Assembly: GCA_036924085.1 (NCBI GenBank)
Contig: JAVGWX010000007.1
Location: forward strand, 34,496,953-34,560,952
Length of the DNA: 64,000 nucleotides
Reading direction: 5' to 3'
Source: Ariolimax columbianus
Lineage: Eukaryota; Mollusca; Gastropoda; Stylommatophora; Arionidae
Part shown: piece after piece, positions 21,771 to 31,622 of the stretch
Layout of the letters: every line of letters begins with the position of its first letter
Position numbering within the stretch: position 1 is the stretch's first letter
Translations under genes and position numbers: made by a program
Notes under the pieces: model-generated
What the model saw: the letters and a program-made list of their open reading frames with translations, nothing else
What the model was told of the DNA's origin: nothing
Database searches by the model: none

Positions 21771-22140
21771 TACGAGGCATGTTCAAATGAAACCGGACCA
21801 AACTGCAACAAGTGAACATAAGTACGATGCATATGATTGCGTCACTTCTGGTGTAAACAGCACACCAACCATCAAGTTTGCAAAATTTCATTATCCTCCG
21901 ACTCATAGTTTCCTCCAGCAGACTGTTGAAAACTTGTCAGGTGTGATACATAATTTGTCCAGAGTTGATCAGCGAGCAGTGATTTGGTTTTTAAGAGCTG
22001 AAGTTGACCAGTTGACATTCATCGCATAATGCAGGCAGTGTCTGGTGACAAAAGTGTGCTAGAAGACAACAGTGAAGAACTAGCCAATGATATTTAGAGA
22101 AGGACGTGAGTTAACGAAAGATCTTCCGAGACCAGGTCAG
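21771..22140 (+). pseudogene. Mariner transposase N-terminus, left arm
   Basis: The frame holds LSRVDQRAVIWFLRAEVDQL followed by a shift, then FREGRELTKDLPRPGQ across the spacer. The helix-turn-helix DNA-binding start of mariner-type transposases. Confidence 0.8.
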
Positions 22141-22339
22141 GTGCATATTGTAATGTTAACTCACATCCTTCTTTAAACATCAGTGTCCAGCTCTTCACTG
22201 TTGACTTCGACACACTTTTGTCCCCATACACTGCCTGCATTCTGCAATGAATGTCAACTGGCCAACATCCTTCAGATGTTAGAAACCAAATCACCGCTCG
22301 CTGATCAACTCTGGATAGATTCCATATCACACTCACCAT
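22094..22339 (-). pseudogene. Mariner transposase N-terminus, right arm
   Basis: The minus strand reads VIWNLSRVDQRAVIWFLTSE, then DIHCRMQAVYGDKSVSKSTV and KSWTLMFKEGCEL: the first helix-turn-helix and linker, better preserved than in the left arm. It stops where the inverted left arm begins. Confidence 0.85.
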
Positions 22340-22502
22340 ATTTTTTACGGTCTGCTGAGTAAAACAATGTGTCGAAGGATAATGAAATTTTGCAAACTTG
22401 ACGGTTGGTATGTACTGTTTACACCAGAAGTGACGTCAATATGCACATCGTAGGTATGCTCACTTGTTGCAGTTTGGTCCGGTTTCATTTGAACACGCCT
22501 CA

Positions 22503-23584
22503 TAGTTTCATTACATCAATATTTAAAATTGTATTTTCCTTTTGATGTTTTCAAGCTTTCCTTCCTATCTTCTACTTCTCACATTCTATATCGTTATAAC
22601 ATTTTAAAATATTGTATGCAGTAACTTTATGACTGTCGCGGGTCACCTGCTATGCATGGCTATCAAAAGTAGATGGGTGGAATAAAACTCTCATTCATAC
22701 CGTCTCTATTATTTTTTATAGTTGTGGCTCTCATTTATTGCAATACTAGCGTTGTCCAATACTTTTGGATGTTTTTTCATCTGTTACTAAATGATATGCA
22801 AAATGTCATCTGGAAGATAGCACTTAGTTTGAAATAAAGTTTTTCATGGGAACAGTAACAGATGATAACCAATGATTCTACCTAAACAGGCCTTTATTAA
22901 GGATGACAAACAGAGAAACTGAACTGTTAAACAAATATCTGAATAAAATATACAAAAATCCTGCCAAAATTTAAGGACTTCTGTCAGTAATGATGTTATA
23001 TAACATTTGCATGTTGTATTGCTTGTATGCTGTATAGCAAATTTTATCATTTTATTCTTGCTATTTATTTATTTAAATATTCATATTTATGAAAATATGA
23101 CATAAATGTGAAAAAAATTTAGACTATGATATTATTATTTATTTTTTTTTTAAATTATTGACCTGAAAAATACAGCATCTTGCAAGACTCAAATACCACT
23201 AAAAGAAACACGTTAGAAATGATTTAAACATCAAATAATGTTTCAAAGCATGTCATCTAACATGTCATCAGTGTGTTTTAGCATTGAAATCAATTATCTT
23301 ATTTTTTGTAAAATTTCTTTGAATGTGCCATTGTTTTATACGATAAAATGTGTAAATACAAGATGGCCGCCAAGGTCACGTGACCTAAGGTTACACGATC
23401 ATGTCAAAATTGTTAAGCTTAACCATGTCCGAACACTATCTGAAAGTCTCAAGGTCCCAAGTTTATTGGTTGATTTTTTATGATTTTCTAAAATTATCAC
23501 CCTTAAAACTGATCATGTCCAAAAAATGCAGTGGCACTGGGCCAGACTTGGCTGAAAAAAGTGTGGCAGCGAAAGGGTTAAGCA
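22503..23584. other. AT-rich intron; possible TTAA-type element end
   Basis: No gene. GGCAGCGAAAGGGTTAA at 23565-23581, inverted TTAACCCTTTCGCTGCC, looks like a piggyBac-type end with its TTAA, but I found no partner end. Confidence 0.35.
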
Positions 23585-23815
23585 TCTAATTAGCATAGTG
23601 ATAGAGTGCTCGCTTTTCATGACAAAGTTACTGGATTAAATTCCCGTTATCGGCATTCTCCAGCTGTGGGAGCCTAGCTAACTGTTAAGGAAAGATAGAC
23701 AGTGCGAAGGGAACTGGCTAACCCCACCTCATAAACAAGCTGAAGTCTCTATCACATCGTCTGCAATAGTAGTGTACGCTATGGAATTACTTTTACTGTT
23801 ACCTTACTTTATCAG
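23585..23815 (+). mobile_element. tRNA-derived SINE, copy 1
   Basis: TAGCATAGTGATAGAGTG (23591-23608) resembles a tRNA box A and TGGATTAAATTCC (23631-23643) box B, spaced as in a tRNA gene; the body continues to an ATTACTTTTACTGTTACC end. A related copy is at 50190-50415. Confidence 0.8.
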
Positions 23816-24302
23816 ATATTCTTTAAACCTAGTTCCCTGTTTTTCATGTCTGCTCTTGGTTGTCTAGCATCTGATTAGGACCTATTTAGGTTGAAATGAC
23901 GACTAGCTTGTGCTACTATTCTCATGTAAAACTGCTGTTTAATCTTTGTATTTCTGCCATTATGAGTATTTAATTTTCCTCTCCTATTAGTTTAAACAGT
24001 TCCACCTCGAGAAGGTCAGAAGTTGGGTTTAGATGACTTTGAGGCCATTTGGGATGCTATGACAGCATTTAGAACCTACAAATCAAACTGATGTAGCAAA
24101 TGTTAGTTTTCTTTCTTTTTATTTTCATTTATGTTTCCAAAATGTGTCCAATACTTTAAAAACTTCAAATGGTTAGTAAACTTGTAGTTAAAATATAAAG
24201 TAAAATATTTAAGCAGAACACAGATAATGATCATGCAGATGATAATAAAGATTAATTTTGTTTTTCAAAACTCTAAGAAATAAATTATGTAGAATACACA
24301 GA
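23816..24302. other. No gene seen
   Basis: AT-rich intron sequence. Confidence 0.5.
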
Positions 24303-25239
24303 TGTAACGGTTCCAGCCAGAGCATGAACGTTTAGGGCAGGGATGATGTGGTCGGCGACTCTGAGAACAAATGTACCTGAATGTGTGCCAAGGTCACTCA
24401 CCGTCTTGATACTAAGGCAACAGGGAAAAATGAGGTTGGGGGAAAGAATGTGTTTACAGGTAAGAGGCTAGGTGCTGACCACTGGCGTTCCAATTTGGGT
24501 AGTGTGGGATGAGTGACAGAAGAGGCCATCCCCCAGAGATTCCACTGGATAGCTCTGATACTGCTTGAGACTATATAATACTAGACAAAGTTTAACTCAA
24601 GCAGACTGGCCATGGAGAGAGCAAGAGACTGAGAATTTTTGTTGGGCACCCTATGTCTAAGAGAGATCTAGATGTATTTGTGGTGTGTGTAGACACAGAA
24701 GGAACGATGTATATTCTGAAGAGTTACACAAGTGTACAGATCGACTAGGTGAGATCTAGATGTGGGTGTGGTGTGTGTAGACACCGAGGGAACGATGTAT
24801 GTTCCAGAGCGTGTGTATACGCAGATCGATTGAGTGTGTGATCATATGTGAGTATATGTTGAATATATTGAATGTATTATGTCCAGATCACCCGCCTGAG
24901 GGGATCTGAGTGTCACAGAATACGAACATGAGGACGAGTTTTGGAGAGTGTGTTGAGGGTGCAGATAAGGGGAGGGGAATGTACGACTAGAACTGGGTTG
25001 GACTAGTTAGGAGCAACATCAATAGCTATTGCTTATAAACTCTGAGTATCTATTTAGATAAGATTGTATTTCTTGTGTTATTTGTAATCACATTGCACTC
25101 ACTTTAATAGTTGTTGTAAGAGTATTGATATAATAAATATGCCACCTGCTGTGTGCTATGCTATTTGCTGTATGTGGTCGTAAATCATGTGGATGAGCGT
25201 GGTAACATTATAGATAGTGGAAACCTGGACTCTGCTACA
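24303..25239 (+). mobile_element. Solo LTR (Gypsy-like), 937 bp
   Basis: Begins TGTAACGG, ends TCTGCTACA, and is flanked on both sides by CAGA (24299-24302 and 25240-25243), a 4-bp target duplication. A TATA-like ACTATATAATAC lies near 24570 and AATAAA at 25132-25137, the expected order for promoter and polyadenylation signal. No internal retrotransposon coding sequence adjoins it. The end is the same nine bases as the LTR at 45268-46309. Confidence 0.7.
24663..24838 (+). repeat. 88-bp tandem duplication inside the LTR
   Basis: GAGATCTAGATGT begins at 24663 and 24751; both units continue through GTGGTGTGTGTAGACAC and GGAACGATGTAT. Confidence 0.9.
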
Positions 25240-25574
25240 CAGATTTCAATTCGTTGTATAAAGATTGTATAAGCTATAGTTGCCAAAGATTGGTCACACT
25301 TTTCACACATTACTTCAGCATGCTTTTCAATTACTAGATAACATGCACTGGCATCATTCCAAATGCAAAACAAATTTCATCTCACCAATTTACTTAAAAT
25401 CTTTCTCTGTAAAAAACATAATAAACTGTGTAATCTTTTTCACAAACACTTTAATATTTTGTTTTTAAAAACCTACCTTTATACAAAGACTCTCACTATA
25501 TGTTACTGAAGAAGCATACAATTTTAACAACACAAAATAGGCAATTTAGAACATTATTTGTCTAATGTTATGTT
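25240..25574. other. No gene seen
   Basis: AT-rich intron sequence. Confidence 0.5.
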
Positions 25575-26930
25575 TTCATCATCATGTAGCATGTCCTTTA
25601 CAGAACGTCGCTATCACATCAGCCTATCTGTAAGACTCTCGATTTCTAGCCAGAGCTCCTGCCTCTGTCGCTGACATTCTCAGGATTTTCGTGATGTCTT
25701 ATGTCCATCTTCTCAACGGTCTGTCTCTACCCTGCTTTCCAGGCACCTTACCCTCAAGTATTGTTCTCTCCAGCCCATTATGGCATTTGATGTGGCCAGA
25801 ATATTTAAGCTTTCTGGACAAGATATTGTTTACTAACCAATTTTCCTCAACATCCAGCTCCTTTAGGATATCTGCATTTTTCCTTTTTGCTATCCATGGT
25901 ATTTTGAACACCCTTCTGTAGCATTTTAGTTCAAAAGATGCAGTCTTTTTCTTAAGTGTTTGTGTGGTGGTCTACATTTCACATCCGTACGTTGCCACCT
26001 GGAAGATGCAAGTTCGCAGAATTTTTCAGTTCATCATTTTATTTGAGTTCTGCCATAAGTTTTTCATTTTATTCAACCTCTGCATTGCCATAGCCAATCT
26101 CCGTCTGACTTCCTTCAGGTAATCTCCATTGCTGCTTATGATTGTGCCGAGGTACTCAATACTTGTGACTTTCACAATTTCCTGTTGTTCTAGAATAACT
26201 TTAGGTTTGGTCTTTGTCTGTGCTCATTATTTTGGTTTTACTTATATATTCAGGTATAGATTTTACGTCTTTGCTGTGTTGTTTTACCGACAGGATCATC
26301 TGTTCCAGTCCTGTAGTGCTCTTTGAGAGAATAACTGCGTCATCTGCATATCTGAGCTCTGGTATCTCATTACCACTGATTGTTAATGGCTTGATCTTGT
26401 CATAAAAATTTCCATTGTTTTTGACATTCCTCAATATAGATTCAGCATATATATTAAATAGATAAAGGGAGAGTATGCATCTGTCTTACGTCCTTTTGAA
26501 CTTCGAACCAATCTGAGCCAGCTATGCTGACAGCAGCTTGTTGTTCCTGGTATTTTATAAATTTAATAAAGTGCGTTGCTAACCCCCATGTCTCATTATG
26601 TTCTACAATGCTTGGTGTTGCACACAGTCAAACGTTTTTGTGTAATCTATAAAGTAATTGTGGACGTCAACGTTGTACTCTCTGCATCTGTCTATAATAT
26701 TTCTTATGTTGAGGATGTGATCCCTCGTGCCCCTACCTTGTCTAACACCTGATTGTGCTTCATGGACCTCCTCATTGATCTTGTTTTCTAGTCTCTTCAT
26801 GATGATTCATAGAATGATTTTGCTGGCATGATTTATTAAAGCAATGTTTTGATAATTGGTACATTGCTTCAAATTGCCTTTCTTGAGGATAGGTACATAC
26901 ACAGATCTTGTCCGTGCGCTTGGCCAAATT
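25575..26930 (-). mobile_element. LINE X-related copy (subfamily X-prime), RT to 3-prime end
   Basis: The minus strand reads AQSGVRQGRGTRDHILNIRN and YFIDYTKTFDCVQHQAL (26800-26603), then ILSLYLFNIYAES, LRYADDAVILSKSTTGLEQM (about 26340), and a C-terminus with LKYSGHIKCHNGLERTILEG and GKQGRDRPLRRW, ending in CATCATCATG read on plus. The YADD box is intact but the frame is broken many times. Confidence 0.88.
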
Positions 26931-27351
26931 GGCATCAAAAGCTTGGGCTGTATAGCATATTTTGAAGTTATTTTAAAATTTAAATATAATGGTATTTATT
27001 TGACAAAAAATCTGTACTTTTTGTTAATTTGTTTGGTTGGCAGTATTAATAAATGTACCAGTGCAGCAAAACATACATTTCATGAGAGCTTTATTCAGCT
27101 TATTTATTATTTAATGTGCATATGTTAATTAACATAATTTTTTTAAGTTCACTTTCTAAATAAAATTAAGTTCAGCTAAAGGTATATCAGATATTTTTGA
27201 ATGGGGCATTTGAGATTTCATGCCTCTCCCAAGACAGTTAATGTTCAGGGAAAGAACTGAAGTTGTAACATACAAAGTGTTTTCTAGATTTCAATATGTT
27301 ATTTTCATTCTTGTTTTAGATTTAACAAACTTAATTTTATTTTTCTAGAGA

Positions 27352-27450
27352 GCTACAGAGTTTGTGCTCAGTCGTCAGTATTTTCAGCTATGGGGTTGCT
27401 TTGACCAGTTCTATGAGCCAATTCTAGAAAAAAAATTACTTTTGGATATA
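27352..27450 (+). CDS. Possible exon of an unassigned plus-strand gene
   Basis: After an acceptor-like TATTTTTCTAG the sequence reads RATEFVLSRQYFQLWGCFDQ then FYEPIL, unlike any LINE family here and protein-like in composition. No good donor follows at once. Family not recognised. It could be an exon of a nested host gene or an unknown element. Confidence 0.3.
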
Positions 27451-27494
27451 TCATCATTATCCTCATGTATCCTTTGTAGAAAATTGCTCACAGA

Positions 27495-27808
27495 GAGAGT
27501 GCCGGACCCCACGCCTCGAAGGGGCTCACCTGATGCTACTGGTGGTCACCCACCCGTGTGCTGTGGAGTCAAGGCACAAGGACATGGGGCAAGAGCTATT
27601 GACCAAAAAACTAAGACCCTTAAAATACTACAGTGGAATGCGGAGGGAGTCCGTAACAAAATGGTTTCCCTAACAAACCGCTTATACAAAGGTAAGATAG
27701 ACGTGGCATGCATCCAAGAAACGCACCTCAACAACAACCACAGATTCTCAATCAGAGGATACCAGACCTTCCGACTTGATAGAGAAGGTCACAAGAGAGG
27801 GGTTCTGT
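27495..27808 (+). pseudogene. LINE U 5-prime fragment, endonuclease start
   Basis: GTGCCGGACCCCACGCCTCG at about 27501 matches the U leader at 63973. The frame reads LKILQWNAEGVRNKMVSLTN, IDVACIQETHLNNNHRFSIR and ends with a stop after HKRGVL. QWNAEG and ACIQETHL are the N-terminal endonuclease motifs with the catalytic glutamate. The copy has its 5-prime end but lacks the rest, unlike ordinary 5-prime truncation; the next 60 bp end in GTCGTCGTGATG, perhaps a 3-prime tail. Confidence 0.8.
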
Positions 27809-27897
27809 AGGATTTGTGTGGTAGATCATGTCTTGCATCTGTGCATCGCCACAGGAAAGATGCAAGTCGTCGTGATGTTTATTATTTTTGTTTTATA

Positions 27898-28092
27898 GAT
27901 ATATGTGCTTCCAAATAGCATTATTCTTTCTGAGCAAAAACTGTGGGTTTTGGATATATATATATAAGAAATATGTCTAATAAAAGTCCTTTTATTCCTT
28001 TTTTTTTGTCTTCAGATCTGAATTCTATTGCAGTTCAGTTACATACATTTGCAAAGAACGTGGAAATTGTTCCATGTCAACATCAAATGGGG
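27898..28092 (+). CDS. Possible exons of an unassigned plus-strand gene
   Basis: Two acceptor-like sites, TTTTGTTTTATAG before 27899 and TTTTTTTGTCTTCAG before 28016, precede frames reading YVLPNSIILSEQKLWV and LNSIAVQLHTFAKNVEIVPC. Polypyrimidine tracts are good, donors weak. No family recognised. With 27352-27450 they might be one plus-strand gene nested in the 28.9-kb intron. Confidence 0.25.
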
Positions 28093-28439
28093 TGGAGAAG
28101 ATTTTTAAAAAATTGCTTCTTGTGCTTGAAAATCATGGAACCCGGCATTCTAAGACTTCAAATCAAAAGCAAATGAATTCCAATCAAATTTATTTTTGTG
28201 GTTCACAAGTGTTGGAAAATGACTTTCTCTGAGTTGAAGTTTATTCTGAAATGACATAATGTATCCAAACAGCTCACAACACAAATAAGTTTCCTTGAGT
28301 TTGTAACTTAGCATTTTCATTAAGATTAATTGGTAACATTTACAATAAATGCCAGATCAACCAGCTCTGTTTTCTGTTTACAGTTCAGTTCAAGTGTCAT
28401 ATCTGCATTGAAAGTCAGCTGCAATTGATTTCCAGTATA
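28093..28439. other. No gene seen
   Basis: AT-rich intron sequence. Confidence 0.5.
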
Positions 28440-28715
28440 CTCTATCTCTTGCCGTAATGGTACAATCTTACAGGCGTTTTCCAGTCCATCTCCTGATGTT
28501 ATCCACCCACTTAAAACATCTGCCTCTTGAACGACTGCCTTCCACCCTACCCTCTAGTATGGTCTTCAACAAGGAGATATATCTTATTATATGACCAAAC
28601 TGATTTCGGTCATTAATTTTCTTTTTACCCCAATTTTTTCAATAGCTCCAAATTGGTTTTCTTCACTTTCCAAGAAATGCGACTCAATCTTCTATATACC
28701 CCCACTTCGAAGGCT

Positions 28716-28940
28716 TCATATACTCTTTTCCAACTTGTTATTCAGTGTCCATGTTTCTGCGCCATAAAGTAGTGATGAGTATACATAACACCAGACAATT
28801 CTCATTTTCAAATTATGATTTATCTGTTTGGATGTCAGTATGTGTTGCATGTTGCTGAATACCGTCTTGGCCATACCTATTCTCTTTCTGATTTCTTTTT
28901 CACAGCTGTCTTTTTCCATTATTATATGACCTAGATAGTA
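28716..28940 (-). pseudogene. LINE Y C-terminal fragment
   Basis: The minus strand reads FYYLGHIIMEKDSCEKEI and RKRIGMAKTVFSNMQHIL, then MRIVWCYVYSSLLYGAETWT. This is the post-RT thumb with the Y-L-G and L-L-Y-G-x-E-T-W motifs. Confidence 0.85.
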
Positions 28941-28959
28941 GAAACTGTACCTGTTCCAG

Positions 28960-29282
28960 TAGTTGATCTATTTTTATTTGCATACATGGTATGCATACAT
29001 CTTTGTTGCACCAGGATGTAATCTATTTGATTTCTGCTGTTGCCATCAGGGGAGGTCCACATGTATAGCCTTCGAGGATGCTGTTTGAATAAGATGTTGG
29101 CAATGGAGAGGTTGTTTTCCGTGCAGAATTCAACCAGTTTTTCTCCTCGCTCATTTCTGTGTCCCAAACCAAAAAGCCCTCGAATACTTCTCTCCTTGTC
29201 GGCTCTTTCCTCTCTGACTTTCGCATTGAAATCGCCAATGATGATCAAGATATCTCTTTTTAAGATATTCATTTTAAGGAAT
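28960..29282 (-). pseudogene. LINE X endonuclease piece, inverted
   Basis: ILIIIGDFNAKV (G-D-F-N motif), FCTENNLSIANILF, RRLYMWTSPDGNSRNQIDYI and LVQQR, i.e. the loop and I-D-Y-I/V-L region. The SDH end is missing. Confidence 0.85.
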
Positions 29283-30023
29283 ATCTCCGAAAAATGTAGA
29301 GAGTTTAATGTAGACCTGTACATATGTTTCATTGATTACACCAAGGCCTTCGACATGGTAAAACATCAAATTCTGTTGAGAATCATGAAGGAAATGGGGT
29401 TTCCTTTGCATATTGTCCATCTCATTGAAACATTATACCAAGATCAACAAGCCACTGTCCGAGTATCTGGGCAAACATCTGATTGGTTTGCAGTACAAAA
29501 GAGAGTACGACAGGGATGTATCCTCTCACCTTATCTGTACAACATATATGAGGAATGTATAATGAGAAATATTAGAGAAGACGAGAACATTTAAAGTTTC
29601 GACCCATTTACGATTGGGGGGTACAAGATTCCAGAGTTATGATATGCAGATGACACAGTGATACTATCAAGAAGTGCAGAAGGGCTAGAGCAGTTACTTT
29701 CAGCCGTTAAAGGACATAGTAAAGATCAAAACCTATTTATAAACATAAATAAAACAAAGATAATGACCACTGACAAAACACAATGTCAGCATAAATTTAC
29801 AGTGGGTGGTGAGAAAATAGATCAGGTCACACATTTTGAATATCTGGGCTCCAGAATGGACAAAAATAGCGACTGCTCGAAAGAAATCAGAAGAAGACTA
29901 GCTATGGCAATGCAGAGACTGAACAGCCTGAAGAAATTATGGCAGAGCATCAACAAAATGATAAAAGTAAAAGTTTTGAGAGTCTTTGTTTTTCCTGTAT
30001 CAGCTTATGGCTGTGAATCATGA
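29283..30023 (+). pseudogene. LINE X reverse transcriptase
   Basis: FIDYTKAFDMVKHQ holds the first catalytic aspartate; GCILSPYLYNIYEEC follows; the YADDTVILSRS catalytic strand (29641-29675) sits just after an in-frame stop; then TKIMTTDKTQCQHKF, FEYLGSRMDKNSDCSKEIRR and a thumb region ending SAYGCES, stop. Confidence 0.85.
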
Positions 30024-30429
30024 ACGATTACCAAAACTTCCAGACATAGAATCGAATCCTTCCAGTCAAAATGTTACAGAAAGATCCGCAGAATACCCTG
30101 GACAGACATAAAGACAAATGTAGACATTCAGCAAGAGCTGAGCATAGAGGAGAACTGGTTTAACAATTCCATTTTGGCTAGAAAATGCAAATACTTTGGT
30201 CACATCAAGAGACACACGGTCTCGAGAGAACGGTGATGGAAGGTATGGTGCCAGGCAAAAAAGGAAGGGGTAGACCAAGTAGACGATGGCACCAAGATAT
30301 CCAAGAATGCCTGAGTATGACTGTGGTGGAGGCTGGAGTTTTGGCAAGAGAATGAGTTTCTTTCAGACAGACTGTGGTGGGAGCGACGTTCAACAAAGGA
30401 CATGCTACATGATGATGATGATGATATGA

Positions 30430-30880
30430 TTTCTTGTCACTTTTCCCAAGTATCATAGTCTTTGTTTTCTTTATGTTTATGTCTATTCCAAACTCTTGAC
30501 TTTTTTTGTATATTCTTGTCACAAGCTCCTGTAATTCTTGTTCACTTTTTGCCATCAAAACTGTACCATCCGCATATCTAAGGTTATTCATTGCCACTTC
30601 TCCAATGATATGCCCTGGCATACCCTCTATCTGTTTGAATATTTGTTCTGTGTAGATATTAAAAAGACAAGGGCATAATACACATCCCTGTCTCACTCCT
30701 CTTTTTACATCTATACCTGGAGAGCATAACTTTCCTGATTTTACTGTGACAGTTTGTTCCTAGTACAGATTACGGAGCAGTCTTATGGCTTTACCATCTA
30801 TGCTATTTCTTGGAGACATTGAATTAATTTCCCATGTTGGACTCAGTCAAAAGCGTTCTGGTAGTCTATGAAGCAAACCA
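30430..30880 (-). pseudogene. LINE Y reverse transcriptase piece
   Basis: MRQGCVLCPCLFNIYTEQIF and LRYADGTVLMAKSEQEL on minus. The catalytic Y-A-D-D is Y-A-D-G, so the second aspartate is lost. A piece with VCFIDYQNAFD lies upstream at about 30880-30830. Confidence 0.88.
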
Positions 30881-30969
30881 TCATCATAGGCGTCTCAGTC
30901 TCTATCTACCATGCTCGTGGTGCCTTGTCCAGCTATGTCTCATGTATTTCGACACTGTCTGCTATGGTT

Positions 30970-31060
30970 GTGAAGGCCAATTCGCGAGTGACAGTGACTG
31001 CCACAGATCGTACAACTATACTGAGGAGGCTGGCTTGCCTGGCTGTTCCTTGATCTCTTC
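30970..31060 (-). pseudogene. LINE Z terminal zinc-finger-like motif
   Basis: The minus strand reads SSVYSCTICGSHCHSRIGLH then NHSRQC: C-x-x-C-x-x-x-C-x-x-R-I-G-L-x-x-H-x-x-x-C. Same motif near 21510 (+) and in altered frame near 39430 (+). Confidence 0.75.
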
Positions 31061-31127
31061 AGTCTTTCTCTTTTCCCTACAGACAGAAGACCTCTTCTAG
31101 CATCAGCAGCCACTATGCCCCCTCAAA

Positions 31128-31463
31128 TTAATGTCTCCAGATAGCTCGATCCTGAGCAATTTTGTTCCAGCCCTCAGATGGGATGTCACATGACTTCATG
31201 TCCCTCTTGCATACATCCTTGAATTGCAGTGTATGACGGCCGATTCTTCTAACTCCAATGGCTAGCTGTCCATAAAGGATATTCTTTGGCAGCCTCTTGT
31301 CTTCCATGCGATGAACATGTCCCAACCACCATAGATGTCGCTGACTCAACATTGAGTATATGTTGTAAGTGTTTGTTCTCTGTAAAACTGTATTATATGA
31401 CACTCTCTCTTGCCACCCAATCCGCATTATACGCCAGAGACACCTCATGTGAAAGGTGTTCAT
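31128..31463 (-). pseudogene. LINE Z C-terminal region
   Basis: MNTFHMRCLWRIMRIGWQER, SYNTVLQRTN, LWWLGHVHRMEDKRLPKNIL and AQDRAIWRH. C-x-R-x-I-x-x-I-x-W and L-W-L-G-H-V-x-R-M are standard for the post-RT part. Confidence 0.88.
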
Positions 31464-31622
31464 CCGGCGTTCCTGCTTATTGTAAGTGCTTCAAGTCTTG
31501 CTTCCGTATTGAGAGTGCCAAGAAGATAGACCTGGATCTTAATGTAGTGAGACAGCGCAGTGTTTTTCCAGACTTTTTTCGTCAGGCGGGCCATGGCGGT
31601 ACTTGCCTGCCAAGCCTACTGT

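Larger units (their letters stand above)
21771..22502. mobile_element. Head-to-head mariner palindrome, 732 bp
   Basis: Left end TACGAGGCATGTTCAAATGA and right end (inverted) TGAGGCGTGTTCAAATGA, each next to TA. The two halves are inverted copies of the same 5-prime mariner segment for about 345 bp each and meet around a roughly 40-bp spacer (about 22115-22155). Each half holds the start of a transposase: DQRAVIWFLRAEVDQLTF on plus, DQRAVIWFLTSEGCWPVDI on minus. No catalytic domain is present in either half. Confidence 0.9.
28950..30425 (+). mobile_element. LINE X copy with inverted 5-prime part
   Basis: The right part (29283-30425) is on plus: YICFIDYTKAFDMVKHQILL, VRQGCILSPYLYNIYEECIM, a YADD strand near 29643 and the normal C-terminus and (ATG)n tail. 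The left part (29282 to 28950) is on minus and carries the endonuclease (IIIGDFNAKVREERADKERS, QHPRRLYMWTSPDG, NQIDYILVQQR). The X copy at 60240-62575 has both on one strand. This is the classical 5-prime inversion of LINE insertion, with the middle of the element lost. Confidence 0.88.

Noticed and set aside
23585..23660. Functional tRNA gene
   Set aside because: Boxes A and B are present but the acceptor stem does not pair and the sequence continues into a SINE body found again at 50190.
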